In this document: positions 7,084 through 14,303 of the stretch, in pieces
Layout: each line of letters begins with the position of its first letter
Numbering within the stretch: the first letter of the stretch is position 1
Assembly (NCBI GenBank): GCA_964641135.1
Contig: CAZXJV010000037.1
Location: 1 to 26,080 of the forward strand
Direction of reading: 5' to 3'
DNA length: 26,080 nucleotides
DNA from: Teretinema sp964641135
GTDB taxonomy: Bacteria > Spirochaetota > Spirochaetia > Treponematales > Treponemataceae
Translations under genes and position numbers: made by a program
The notes under the pieces: generated by a model
Databases searched by the model: none
Seen by the model: the letters and a program-made list of their open reading frames with translations, nothing else
Told to the model about the DNA's origin: nothing

Positions 7084-8940
7084 GTGTTTTCTCGAAAAAC
7101 AAAGATCGTTTGTTCAATGGGTCCGACAACTGAAAGCCTGGAGGTCGTATGTGACCTTCTGCGCTCGGGTATGAATGTCGCCCGCTTTAATTTTTCTCAT
7201 AGCAACCACGAGTATCACAAGGCAAATATGGAGCGTGTGCGTGAGGCTTCCAGGATAACCGGAATTCCATGCGCTTTGCTGCTTGATACAAAGGGTCCTG
7301 AAATCCGCACCGGCGAGGTGGCGGGAGGCGGTTCAATCCAAATTCGCGCAGGCGACCGGTATTTGATTACCGTTGATGGTGCTTTTTCTTCTGAACCGAT
7401 ACCGGCAAGGGATGGCAAAGACGCTGTTCCCGGGAAGATCTCCGTAAGCTGGAAGAAACTCCCCGCCGAGATTAAAAAAGAGTGCCGTATTCTTATAGCA
7501 GATGGACTCGTCGAGCTTCTTGTTCTGGATACAGACGGATCTGACACTATCACCTGTGAGGCTCTGAATTCAGGGAAGATCGGAAGCCGCAAGAACGTCA
7601 ACGTAATTGGTATTCATCCGGACGTTCCGATCATGAGCGAGCAGGATAAGCTGGATATTGAATTCGGTATCAACATGGGCGTTGACTACATCGCTGCCAG
7701 CTTTGTCAGTTCTCCGGCTGATGTCGTTTCTATTTTGCGTTTCATTGAACCCTTTAATTCAAAAGTCCGCATCATCGCCAAGATTGAGAATGAAGAAGGG
7801 CTGGATAACATAGAAGATATCATCGCTGTTTCTTCAGGCATTATGGTTGCTCGCGGTGATCTGGGTGTACAGCTGGCTACCGAACGTATTCCCCTGGCAC
7901 AAAAGCGCATCATACAGGCGTGTAATCTTGCCGGAAAGCCGGTAATTACCGCTACTCAGATGCTCGATTCCATGATAACCAATCCGCGCCCCACCCGTGC
8001 CGAGTTAACCGATGTCGCAAACGCCATTTTTGACGGAACAGATGCGGTTATGCTTTCCGGTGAAACCGCAAACGGCCAATACCCGGTAGAAGCCGTTAAA
8101 ATGATGGCAAAGATCTCGGTAACTGTTGAGTCATCTGATGATTATAAACGCAAGATGCGTGAGTATCATGTCTTTGATCGGGACCATTCCGGAATTGGCG
8201 AGATTATGGCCTATGCAGCCTATCGGACGGCTACCGAAATCAAGGCAGCCGCTATAGTTGCTCCGACAATCAGCGGAAATACAGCCCGCCTGCTCAGTAC
8301 TTTCCGTCCGGAGCAGCCTGTTATTGCCGCGACACCGAGCGAGAACGCGTATCGCCAGCTTCTTCTTAACTGGGGTGTTGTGCCTCTTCTGGTTAAAATG
8401 GCTGAGGATTCCGAAGAAATGACCCAGAATGCCATGAAGGTTGCCCTTGATGTAGGTGCCTTACAGTTGTCCGATAAGGTTGTCATGGTAGCAGGTGTAC
8501 CGATTGTAAGCCCGATTATGGTGAATACCATCAGGGTGTTGTTTGTCGGAAACATTCTTGCCCGCGGTCAGTACGGCGGCGGGAGCCGTTTCCCCTATGA
8601 TGAGCATTCATCTTCTGATATGTCAAACGATGCACCCTGGCGCGCAACCGGCAGGGTGGTACGTGCCGACACACTGGAAGATGCCTTTCTTTCGCTTCGT
8701 AAAAGGGGCGGGGAGATCCTTGTAACAAGGAACCTGGATATGAGTTTTGTTCCCATTTTGCGGGTTGTTGATGGGCTGATAATCGAAAAACCGTCCGAAA
8801 TCAGCGAAGAGACCCTAAAAATGATCAATCCCCGTCTGGTTTGGGTGTCCCAGGTAGCGAATGCAATGAAGATACTTGAACCCGGCTTTACGGTTACCCT
8901 GGACAGCAGGGAAAAAGTCGTGTACGAAGGAACAATTTAA
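7084..8940 (+). CDS. pyk: Pyruvate kinase with C-terminal extension
   Basis: Catalyses phosphoenolpyruvate + ADP to pyruvate + ATP, the last glycolytic step, in the cytoplasm. All core motifs are present: RFNFSHS (34-40), LDTKGPEIR (67-75) at the A/B domain boundary, IIAKIENEEG with catalytic Lys233 and metal ligand Glu235, MVARGDLGVQ with Asp259, and ATQMLDSM followed by NPRPTRAELTDVANAIFDGTDAVMLSGETA. The chain is 618 residues, against about 470-480 for a standard bacterial enzyme. From about residue 523 a tail follows that resembles the mobile swivelling domain of PEP-utilising enzymes (GGEILVTRNLDMSFVPILRVVDGLIIEK), ending FTVTLDSREKVVYEGTI. The usual TSHAA phosphohistidine motif is absent. 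Comparable tails occur on some Bacillus-type pyruvate kinases (known). The GTG start is preceded by GGGAGGT. Confidence 0.96.
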   Translation: MFSRKTKIVCSMGPTTESLEVVCDLLRSGMNVARFNFSHSNHEYHKANMERVREASRITGIPCALLLDTKGPEIRTGEVAGGGSIQIRAGDRYLITVDGAFSSEPIPARDGKDAVPGKISVSWKKLPAEIKKECRILIADGLVELLVLDTDGSDTITCEALNSGKIGSRKNVNVIGIHPDVPIMSEQDKLDIEFGINMGVDYIAASFVSSPADVVSILRFIEPFNSKVRIIAKIENEEGLDNIEDIIAVSSGIMVARGDLGVQLATERIPLAQKRIIQACNLAGKPVITATQMLDSMITNPRPTRAELTDVANAIFDGTDAVMLSGETANGQYPVEAVKMMAKISVTVESSDDYKRKMREYHVFDRDHSGIGEIMAYAAYRTATEIKAAAIVAPTISGNTARLLSTFRPEQPVIAATPSENAYRQLLLNWGVVPLLVKMAEDSEEMTQNAMKVALDVGALQLSDKVVMVAGVPIVSPIMVNTIRVLFVGNILARGQYGGGSRFPYDEHSSSDMSNDAPWRATGRVVRADTLEDAFLSLRKRGGEILVTRNLDMSFVPILRVVDGLIIEKPSEISEETLKMINPRLVWVSQVANAMKILEPGFTVTLDSREKVVYEGTI

Positions 8941-8948
8941 CAGGTAGA

Positions 8949-8977
8949 AGCACAAGACAGTATTGTCCTGTGCTTTT
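8949..8977 (+). terminator. Terminator-like hairpin after pyk
   Basis: AGCACA-A-GACA (8949-8959) pairs with TGTC-C-TGTGCT (8964-8974) with one mismatch, followed by TTT. It starts eight bases after the pyk stop. The U-run is short. Confidence 0.55.
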
Positions 8978-8982
8978 GCTGC

Positions 8983-9007
8983 ATAACCGGCTCAATGCGC
9001 CGGTTAT
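8983..9007 (+). terminator. Second hairpin downstream of pyk
   Basis: ATAACCGGC (8983-8991) and GCCGGTTAT (8999-9007) form a perfect 9-bp stem with a seven-base loop just after the first hairpin. No U-run follows. Tandem hairpins probably insulate rpmB from pyk transcription or protect the pyk 3' end. Confidence 0.45.
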
Positions 9008-9059
9008 TGGGTAAACACTCCCCCCGGAAAACGGCGTGTTCTCTGTTTTATACGGGTAC

Positions 9060-9088
9060 TTTACACGGTTGTTGTAATTTGATATTAT
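9060..9088 (+). promoter_or_regulatory. Promoter of rpmB
   Basis: TTTACA (9060-9065), a 17-bp spacer and TATTAT (9083-9088) are close to the sigma-70 consensus. The predicted start is about 9095, giving a leader of about 60 bases before the rpmB ATG at 9155. Confidence 0.65.
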
Positions 9089-9111
9089 TTGCTTCCGTTG
9101 CAGTAATTTTC

Positions 9112-9135
9112 AAGGAGCCCTTCCGGGGTCCTTTT
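9112..9135 (+). promoter_or_regulatory. Hairpin in the rpmB leader
   Basis: AAGGA-G-CCC (9112-9120), loop TTCC and GGG-G-TCCTT (9125-9133) form a stem with one internal mismatch, followed by TT. It lies in the predicted 5' leader just before the AAGGTAGG ribosome site. It could be a weak attenuator or a ribosomal-protein control element; nothing in the sequence settles which. Confidence 0.35.
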
Positions 9136-9154
9136 GACAGAAGGTAGGTTTGCT

Positions 9155-9346
9155 ATGTCTCGGAGATGTGAAATTTGCGGAAAGGGTCCTATGAGCGGAA
9201 ACAAGGTCAGCAAGGCCTATAATCATTCCCGCCGTTTGTGGAAACCCAATATCGTCCAGGTTAAAACAGAACTGGGCGGTACAACCATGACCATCAAAAT
9301 GTGTACCCGCTGTCTGAAAAGCGGTTATGTAACCAAGAAGGTCTGA
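9155..9346 (+). CDS. rpmB: 50S ribosomal protein L28
   Basis: A 63-residue protein of the large ribosomal subunit. MSRRCEICGKGPMSGNKVS at the N-terminus and KMCTRCLKSGYVTKKV at the C-terminus are diagnostic of L28. Two CxxC pairs (Cys5/Cys8 and Cys50/Cys53) mark the zinc-binding (C+) form. The ATG at 9155 is preceded by AAGGTAGG (9141-9148); the in-frame TTG at 9134 lies in the leader hairpin and is unlikely. It is a monocistronic unit with its own promoter and terminator. Confidence 0.97.
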   Translation: MSRRCEICGKGPMSGNKVSKAYNHSRRLWKPNIVQVKTELGGTTMTIKMCTRCLKSGYVTKKV

Positions 9347-9382
9347 TCCAGGCTGTTGAAAGTACGGGGTACGGCGTGTCTG

Positions 9383-10210
9383 TCAGTGCTCCCTGCACTC
9401 AATACCAATGCGGAGCCCGTCATATGCGGGCTCTATTTTTTTGTCTGCCAGCTGTGGATGGCTTTGTTTCCAGCTGTTGATCCATTCCTGTACTGCAGCA
9501 TGGCTGAAGTCATGACAAAGATGGGTAAACCAGGCTTGTGAACAACCGATTTTTTCGATTTGCTCCATTGTTTCGTTGAAACAGAAGTGTGTACTGTGAC
9601 GACGGAGTCGGAGAGCGTCAATGATCAGCTTTCGCACTCCTTGTAACAGATTGATGGATCGCTCCGGGATGTTGTTACAATCAGTCAGATAGGCTGTATC
9701 GCCACACCGCCAACCCAGAACAGGAATATCTCCATGAAAAAGGGGAATTGGTGTTACTGTTATATCGCCGATAGTGACAGTTTCCGGAGTACATTGTCCC
9801 GAGTCGATCGCGATGCTGTGTAAATCAATCTGCGGTTTTCCGCCGCCTTCCTGGGTTTTGCGGAAAATGTAAGAAAACCGTTCCCGTATCTCATCTATGC
9901 ATCCTGTTTCTCCCCACACCGGGACCGGATGCTGCCAGGTAAAAATACGTACATCATCCAGTCCATGTATATGATCAGCATGAGAGTGACTTACAAGAAC
10001 AGCATCAAGACGGTCTACTCCGGCGCGCAGGCATTGTATGCGGAATTCCGGGCCGGCATCAATAATCACAGTAGTTCCACTTGTGCTTCGGAACAACGCA
10101 CTGGAGCGGGTCCGGTTGTCATGGGGATCAGTTGAGCGGCACACTGCACAGTCACAACCTATAACAGGGATCCCGTGACTGGTCCCCGAGCCTAAAATTT
10201 CCAGTTCCAT
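9383..10210 (-). CDS. Metallo-beta-lactamase-fold hydrolase, PhnP-like (COG1235 type)
   Basis: A 275-residue cytoplasmic metal-dependent hydrolase, probably a phosphodiesterase. It opens MELEILGSGTSHGIPVIGCDCAVC, with the Cys19-x-Cys21-x2-Cys24 cluster typical of PhnP-like members. HSHADH (75-80) is the HxHxDH metal motif. PLFHGD, YLTDCN and THLCHDF supply the further His/Asp ligands. E. coli PhnP cleaves phosphoribosyl cyclic phosphate, but no phn genes are nearby, so the substrate is open. The ATG at 10210 matches the family start; a TTG extension to 10246 adds 12 unlikely residues. No good ribosome site is seen. Its 3' end overlaps the rpmB terminator and converges on rpmB. Confidence 0.85.
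   Translation of the reverse strand: MELEILGSGTSHGIPVIGCDCAVCRSTDPHDNRTRSSALFRSTSGTTVIIDAGPEFRIQCLRAGVDRLDAVLVSHSHADHIHGLDDVRIFTWQHPVPVWGETGCIDEIRERFSYIFRKTQEGGGKPQIDLHSIAIDSGQCTPETVTIGDITVTPIPLFHGDIPVLGWRCGDTAYLTDCNNIPERSINLLQGVRKLIIDALRLRRHSTHFCFNETMEQIEKIGCSQAWFTHLCHDFSHAAVQEWINSWKQSHPQLADKKIEPAYDGLRIGIECREH
9413..9442 (+). terminator. Rho-independent terminator of rpmB
   Basis: GAGCCCG (9413-9419) and CGGGCTC (9427-9433) form a 7-bp GC-rich stem, followed by TATTTTTTT. It lies inside the last codons of the convergent hydrolase gene. On the minus strand no U-run follows, so it acts for rpmB only. Confidence 0.85.
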
Positions 10211-10345
10211 TGAGTATAGTCTACGTGTGCCGCAAGGCTGCGTCAAGCATCACGGATTCTGAACTGCAGGGGCCTGTTGAGGTGTGAGCGGGTACCCTGT
10301 GTGATATACGAACCCTGGTAACTGTGTGAACTGCCGGATTACTGC

Positions 10346-10374
10346 TTGCCTGAGCGTACATTTACCGGTATTCT
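10346..10374 (+). promoter_or_regulatory. Candidate promoter upstream of the helical hypothetical gene
   Basis: TTGCCT (10346-10351), a 17-bp spacer and TATTCT (10369-10374) predict a start at about 10381, one base before the ATG at 10382. No ribosome site precedes that ATG, so the transcript may be leaderless. Weak evidence. Confidence 0.35.
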
Positions 10375-10381
10375 GTACTAT

Positions 10382-11014
10382 ATGACCCACCGGGATAAAC
10401 GCGCGGACTTGATGGCCGCTCTGGAATACATTCTAAATGACTGCGGACTGCGCGAGATTGATGCCATTGAGGCAGCTGTTACGCGACGCCGCAAGGATCT
10501 GGAAAGCAGCACAGGTTCCATGGGGCTTGATCCATCCAAGGTGGCCGGAAGGATGAGCCGTGCAATACAGGACAGCATTGATCAAAGTATGGAAGGTATG
10601 CGCCGCAGTTTGCGGGAGTATGCTGTCGGTATTATAGCCAAAGAAGCTCCTGAATTGGGTCAGGAACAGATACAGGAATTGCTTGACAGCTGGATGCCTC
10701 CTGTAACTGCAGGTGCTGTGTCCGAACGACGGTCGCGCCATGGTGGTTTTACCGGTGAAAGCCTGGTTTGCGACGGTGTGGTCAATGGTGTTCCCGTTGA
10801 TGTCTTGCGCGAGATGGTATATCAGTTTACGGCGTATAGCAGCGGATCCATGAGCCTGGCAGTTCAGTCAGAACTGCGGGATTCTTTGGGCGATTGGACC
10901 ACAAAATACTGGCATTCTTTTCCGGCCGAGATACAGGCCCTGATAAAAAAATATCTGGCAGATGGTTTGACAGCTGATGAATTCGGCGCTGTACTTGATG
11001 CTCTTCTACAATGA
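10382..11014 (+). CDS. Unrecognised, mostly helical cytoplasmic protein
   Basis: I do not recognise a family. The 210-residue product has no signal peptide or membrane segment. It is rich in charged and helix-forming residues: THRDKRADLMAALEYILND at the start, a basic run VTRRRKDLE, then MSRAIQDSIDQSMEGMRRSLREYAVGIIAKEAPEL. A short Gly/Arg linker with RRSRHGGFTG follows, and then a C-terminal part with VPVDVLREMVYQFTAYSSGSMS and a terminal KKYLADGLTADEFGAVLDALLQ helix pair. An in-frame TTG at 10346 would add 12 residues but lies in the candidate -35 box. Its TGA overlaps the ATGATC at 11011, and the oxidoreductase begins 17 bases later with a strong ribosome site, so the two genes are very probably co-transcribed. 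The codon pattern and length argue it is real. Function unknown. Confidence 0.7.
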   Translation: MTHRDKRADLMAALEYILNDCGLREIDAIEAAVTRRRKDLESSTGSMGLDPSKVAGRMSRAIQDSIDQSMEGMRRSLREYAVGIIAKEAPELGQEQIQELLDSWMPPVTAGAVSERRSRHGGFTGESLVCDGVVNGVPVDVLREMVYQFTAYSSGSMSLAVQSELRDSLGDWTTKYWHSFPAEIQALIKKYLADGLTADEFGAVLDALLQ

Positions 11015-11031
11015 TCGGCAAGGAGATCAAC

Positions 11032-12270
11032 ATGCGTGTATTGGTTATCGGGAACGGTATTGCAGGAATTAATGTTGCGCAAGCCCTTTCCGCTCATCGG
11101 GATATTGAACTGACTGTTGTCGGTGAGGAGTCCAGTCCGTTTTATTCCAGGGTCCGATTGCCTGAGGTTCTTTCCGGGCGTGCACAGCCTGATGATATCA
11201 TTTTTTATAAACCTGAGTGGTATGAAAAAAAAGGGTTTTCTGTACAAACCGGCTGCCGGGTGCTTTCGATAGACAGGAACAGCCACACAGCTTTTTTATC
11301 GGACGGCAGAACTTTGGACTGGGACCGTCTTGTATTGGCAACAGGAGCTTCGTCGAACCGGCCCTCTGTCAACGGATTCAATCTTCCCGGAGTCTTTACC
11401 CTGCGTACCTTGCAGGATGTGCAGGCCCTGCGTGCTTCCGTTCTACAACATCCTGATTCTGCTGCAGTTATTGGCGGCGGCCTGCTTGGTCTTGAAGCGG
11501 CACGATCCTTAAAGGATGCCGGTGCGTCGTCTGTCAGGGTATTTGAGCTGTTCCCAAGGCTCTTGCCACGTCAGCTTGACGAGACCGGGGCATCCTTATT
11601 GAAGGCGCGGTTTGAGGCAATGGGAATCGAGATTGTGCTTGGTGCAGAAACCGATGCGATTCTGCCCGCAGCCGGTGAAACCGGACCCCGTGCAGGCTCC
11701 CTCAGACTCAAGGACGGACGTGCCTTTCCGGCGGACACCGTACTGCTGTCGATGGGCGTGCATTCAAACACAGACCTTGCCGGGCACGCAGGACTGCAGA
11801 CAGGGCGGGGAATAATTGTTGACAGTTCGATGAGAACCAGCGACCCTTCCATTTTTGCCGCAGGAGACTGTGCCGAATTTGAAGGAATTGTGTGGGGTAT
11901 TATTCCCGCTGCTCTGGAACAGGCTCCGGTTGTTGCCAAAACCATCCTTTCCGATGCAGGGCTGCTTTCTGCTGAATCTGTTTCTCTGTATACCCAGACA
12001 GTACCCAAAACTGCATTGAAGGTGGCCGATATTGAGCTGCTTTCAACAGGTAAGGTTGTTCTTACCCCGGAAGAAGAGGCAGCGCAGCATTACCGGATAA
12101 TTTCCCGTGTCTGGCAAGATGGTACACGGTATGAAAAATTTGTTGTAAACAACGAGACCGGTGTGCTTTCCGGAGCAATCATCTATGGTTCTCGAACAAA
12201 TCAATCCGCCATCCAGAAACTGCTTGGCCAGAAGACGGATGACGAGGTTTTGAACAGCTTCCTTCAGTAG
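11032..12270 (+). CDS. FAD/NAD(P)-dependent oxidoreductase, NirB/rubredoxin-reductase-like
   Basis: A 412-residue two-dinucleotide-binding flavoprotein. MRVLVIGNGIAGINVAQAL holds the FAD-binding GxGxxG. PFYSRVRLPEVLSG (about 38-51) is the signature shared by nitrite-reductase large-subunit N-termini and NADH:rubredoxin reductases. AVIGGGLLGLEAARSL (about 144-159) is the NAD(P) Rossmann motif, and SIFAAGDCAEF (about 271-281) the second FAD motif. No redox-active CxxC or NADH-oxidase-type active Cys context is seen. It probably passes electrons from NAD(P)H to a small iron protein such as rubredoxin, but no such partner is encoded nearby. The ATG at 11032 has AAGGAGA (11020-11026) at ideal spacing, so the in-frame ATG at 11011, which overlaps the previous gene, is less likely. 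Confidence 0.85.
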   Translation: MRVLVIGNGIAGINVAQALSAHRDIELTVVGEESSPFYSRVRLPEVLSGRAQPDDIIFYKPEWYEKKGFSVQTGCRVLSIDRNSHTAFLSDGRTLDWDRLVLATGASSNRPSVNGFNLPGVFTLRTLQDVQALRASVLQHPDSAAVIGGGLLGLEAARSLKDAGASSVRVFELFPRLLPRQLDETGASLLKARFEAMGIEIVLGAETDAILPAAGETGPRAGSLRLKDGRAFPADTVLLSMGVHSNTDLAGHAGLQTGRGIIVDSSMRTSDPSIFAAGDCAEFEGIVWGIIPAALEQAPVVAKTILSDAGLLSAESVSLYTQTVPKTALKVADIELLSTGKVVLTPEEEAAQHYRIISRVWQDGTRYEKFVVNNETGVLSGAIIYGSRTNQSAIQKLLGQKTDDEVLNSFLQ

Positions 12271-12312
12271 GGTTACTGCATGCGGACAAACTCGATGCTT
12301 GTCAGCACCCTG

Positions 12313-14301
12313 CTAGCTGTCCAGCTTTTTTATTTCCAGTATCCGGTCCCGGATTGCAGCGGCCTGCTCGAACTGAAGCATCTCTGCGAATTCAGACATC
12401 TGTTTTTCCAGTTCGCGGATAAGCATTTTACGTTCTTTGGGAATGAGCACATTATAACTGTGTTCAAGAACTGCAGCTTCTGTTTCGGCCGCTTCTTTTT
12501 TCATTTCCTGTTCACGGACAAGGATGTCATTGACTGCCTTTCGTATGGAAGTTGGAGTAATACCATGTTCGGTGTTCCATCTTTTTTGCATTTCCCGCCG
12601 CCGGTTTGTTTCGTCAATCGCTTCCCTCATTGCGTCGCTTATTTTATCGGCGTACATTACAACCGAACCGTTCTGGTTACGGGCTGCACGGCCGATGATC
12701 TGGATCAAACTGGTTGTAGATCGCAAAAAGCCGATCTTGTCCGCATCCAGAATTCCGATAAACGACACCTCCGGCAGGTCGATCCCCTCGCGGAGTAAGT
12801 TGATTCCGATCAAAACATCGATTTCGCCAAGCCGTAGCGATTTGAGAATCTCGACCCGCTCTATCGTTTCCACCTCGGAATGTATATACTTGACCTTCAG
12901 GCCGAGGGAGCCGAGATAATCCGTCAGGTCTTCGGCCATCCGTTTTGTCAGGGTCAGAATAAGGCTGCGTTCGTCCCGGTCAATGCGTTTTTGAACCTCT
13001 CGCCAGATGTCTTCCATCTGGCCTTCGCTTGGTCTTATTTCAACCTCCGGATCAAGCAGGCCGGTCGGCCGAATGACCTGTTCAACAACACGGACCGAAC
13101 GGGATATTTCATTTTCGCGTGGAGTAGCCGAAACAAAGACCGCCTGATTAAGCATTGCTTCAAACTCGGCTGCCTTGAGCGGGCGGTTATCCAGGGCGCA
13201 GGGAAGCCGGAACCCGAAATCAACAAGGTTTTGTTTGCGCGATCTGTCACCCTCATACATGGCGCCGATTTGTGAAAAGGTAACATGGCTTTCGTCCATA
13301 AAAAGAAGAAAATCTTCCGGAAAATAATGAAAGAGGGTAGCCGGCGGGTCTCCCGGTGAACGGCCTGCAATTGGCGCCGAGTAATTTTCTATTCCCGGAC
13401 AGTAGCCCATCTCGGCAAGCATCTCCAGGTCGTATTCAGTGCGTGTTTTTAGCCGTTCTGCCTCAAGCAGCTTCCCCTGCATCCTGAACCGTTCCAGCTG
13501 TTCTTCCAGTCCGCTTTTAATACGTTCAAGGGCATTGGGGATTGCGTCTTCTTTCATGACAAAGTGTTTCGCCGGATATATGGAAAGTTCGTCCAGTTCC
13601 ATGGTCGTCTCGCCGGAGACCGGATCAAAGCGGCGGATGCGCGTCAGTTCATCCCAGTCAAACTCAAGCCGATATGCCTGCTCAAGATAGGCGGGAAAAA
13701 TTTCCATGACATCGCCGCGTACCCGGAAGTGTCCGCGTTCGAGTACCGCATCATTTCGTTCATATTGCAGAGAAACCAGTTTTTGTTTCAGGTCTGCCGG
13801 ATCAAGCTTTGTTCCTTTTTCCACGAGGATGCGCAGGTCTCTCCATGATTCTGGAAGACCGAGTCCGTAAATGCAGGATACAGTTGAAACGACGATAACA
13901 TCGCGCCGTTCCATAAGTGAAAAGGTTGCGGCAAGACGCAGCCGGTCAATCTCGTCATTGATTGAAGCATCTTTTTCTATATAAAGGTCACGTGAAGGTA
14001 CATAGGCTTCGGGTTGGTAGTAATCATAGTACGATACAAAGTATTCAACTGCATTGTCCGGAAAAAAACTTTTAAACTCTCTGTACAGCTGGGCTGCAAG
14101 GGTTTTGTTATGGCTGATAACGAGTGTCGGCTTTTGCACCTCCTCGATTATCTTGGCCATGGTGAAGGTTTTTCCCGAGCCGGTAACGCCTTTAAGTGTC
14201 TGAAAGCGGTCGCCTGCCCTGATTCCGGCTGACAGGGCAGCTATTGCATCTGCCTGATCGCCGGCAGGTTCGTACTCTGATACTACCTTGAAAGGACGCA
14301 T
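12313..14301 (-). CDS. uvrB: Excinuclease ABC subunit B
   Basis: The damage-verifying helicase-like subunit of nucleotide excision repair; it receives DNA from UvrA and recruits UvrC. The 662 residues match normal length. Walker A is GVTGSGKT (38-45). The DNA-inserting beta-hairpin region contains YYDYYQPEAYVPSRDLYIEK (about 92-111). A DESHVT Walker B box lies at about 338, and the helicase C-terminal part has LREGIDLPEVSFIGILDADKIGFLRS and IQIIGRAARN. A C-terminal UVR domain, LIRELEKQMSEFAEMLQFEQAAAIRDRI, contacts UvrA or UvrC. It starts two bases after the htrA-like stop without its own clear ribosome site, so it is likely translated by coupling from the protease gene. Confidence 0.97.
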   Translation of the reverse strand: MRPFKVVSEYEPAGDQADAIAALSAGIRAGDRFQTLKGVTGSGKTFTMAKIIEEVQKPTLVISHNKTLAAQLYREFKSFFPDNAVEYFVSYYDYYQPEAYVPSRDLYIEKDASINDEIDRLRLAATFSLMERRDVIVVSTVSCIYGLGLPESWRDLRILVEKGTKLDPADLKQKLVSLQYERNDAVLERGHFRVRGDVMEIFPAYLEQAYRLEFDWDELTRIRRFDPVSGETTMELDELSIYPAKHFVMKEDAIPNALERIKSGLEEQLERFRMQGKLLEAERLKTRTEYDLEMLAEMGYCPGIENYSAPIAGRSPGDPPATLFHYFPEDFLLFMDESHVTFSQIGAMYEGDRSRKQNLVDFGFRLPCALDNRPLKAAEFEAMLNQAVFVSATPRENEISRSVRVVEQVIRPTGLLDPEVEIRPSEGQMEDIWREVQKRIDRDERSLILTLTKRMAEDLTDYLGSLGLKVKYIHSEVETIERVEILKSLRLGEIDVLIGINLLREGIDLPEVSFIGILDADKIGFLRSTTSLIQIIGRAARNQNGSVVMYADKISDAMREAIDETNRRREMQKRWNTEHGITPTSIRKAVNDILVREQEMKKEAAETEAAVLEHSYNVLIPKERKMLIRELEKQMSEFAEMLQFEQAAAIRDRILEIKKLDS

Positions 14302-14303
14302 GG

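Noticed and set aside
10206..10220. TATACT as -10 box for the metallo-hydrolase
   Set aside because: It ends two bases before the ATG, so transcription would begin inside the gene.
12290..12335. Terminator for the oxidoreductase gene (short AGCT stem and T-run near 12315-12332)
   Set aside because: The stem is only four or five pairs, too weak to call.
12280..14232. Several plus-strand open frames across uvrB
   Set aside because: They are antisense shadows of an intact, highly conserved gene and have no domains.
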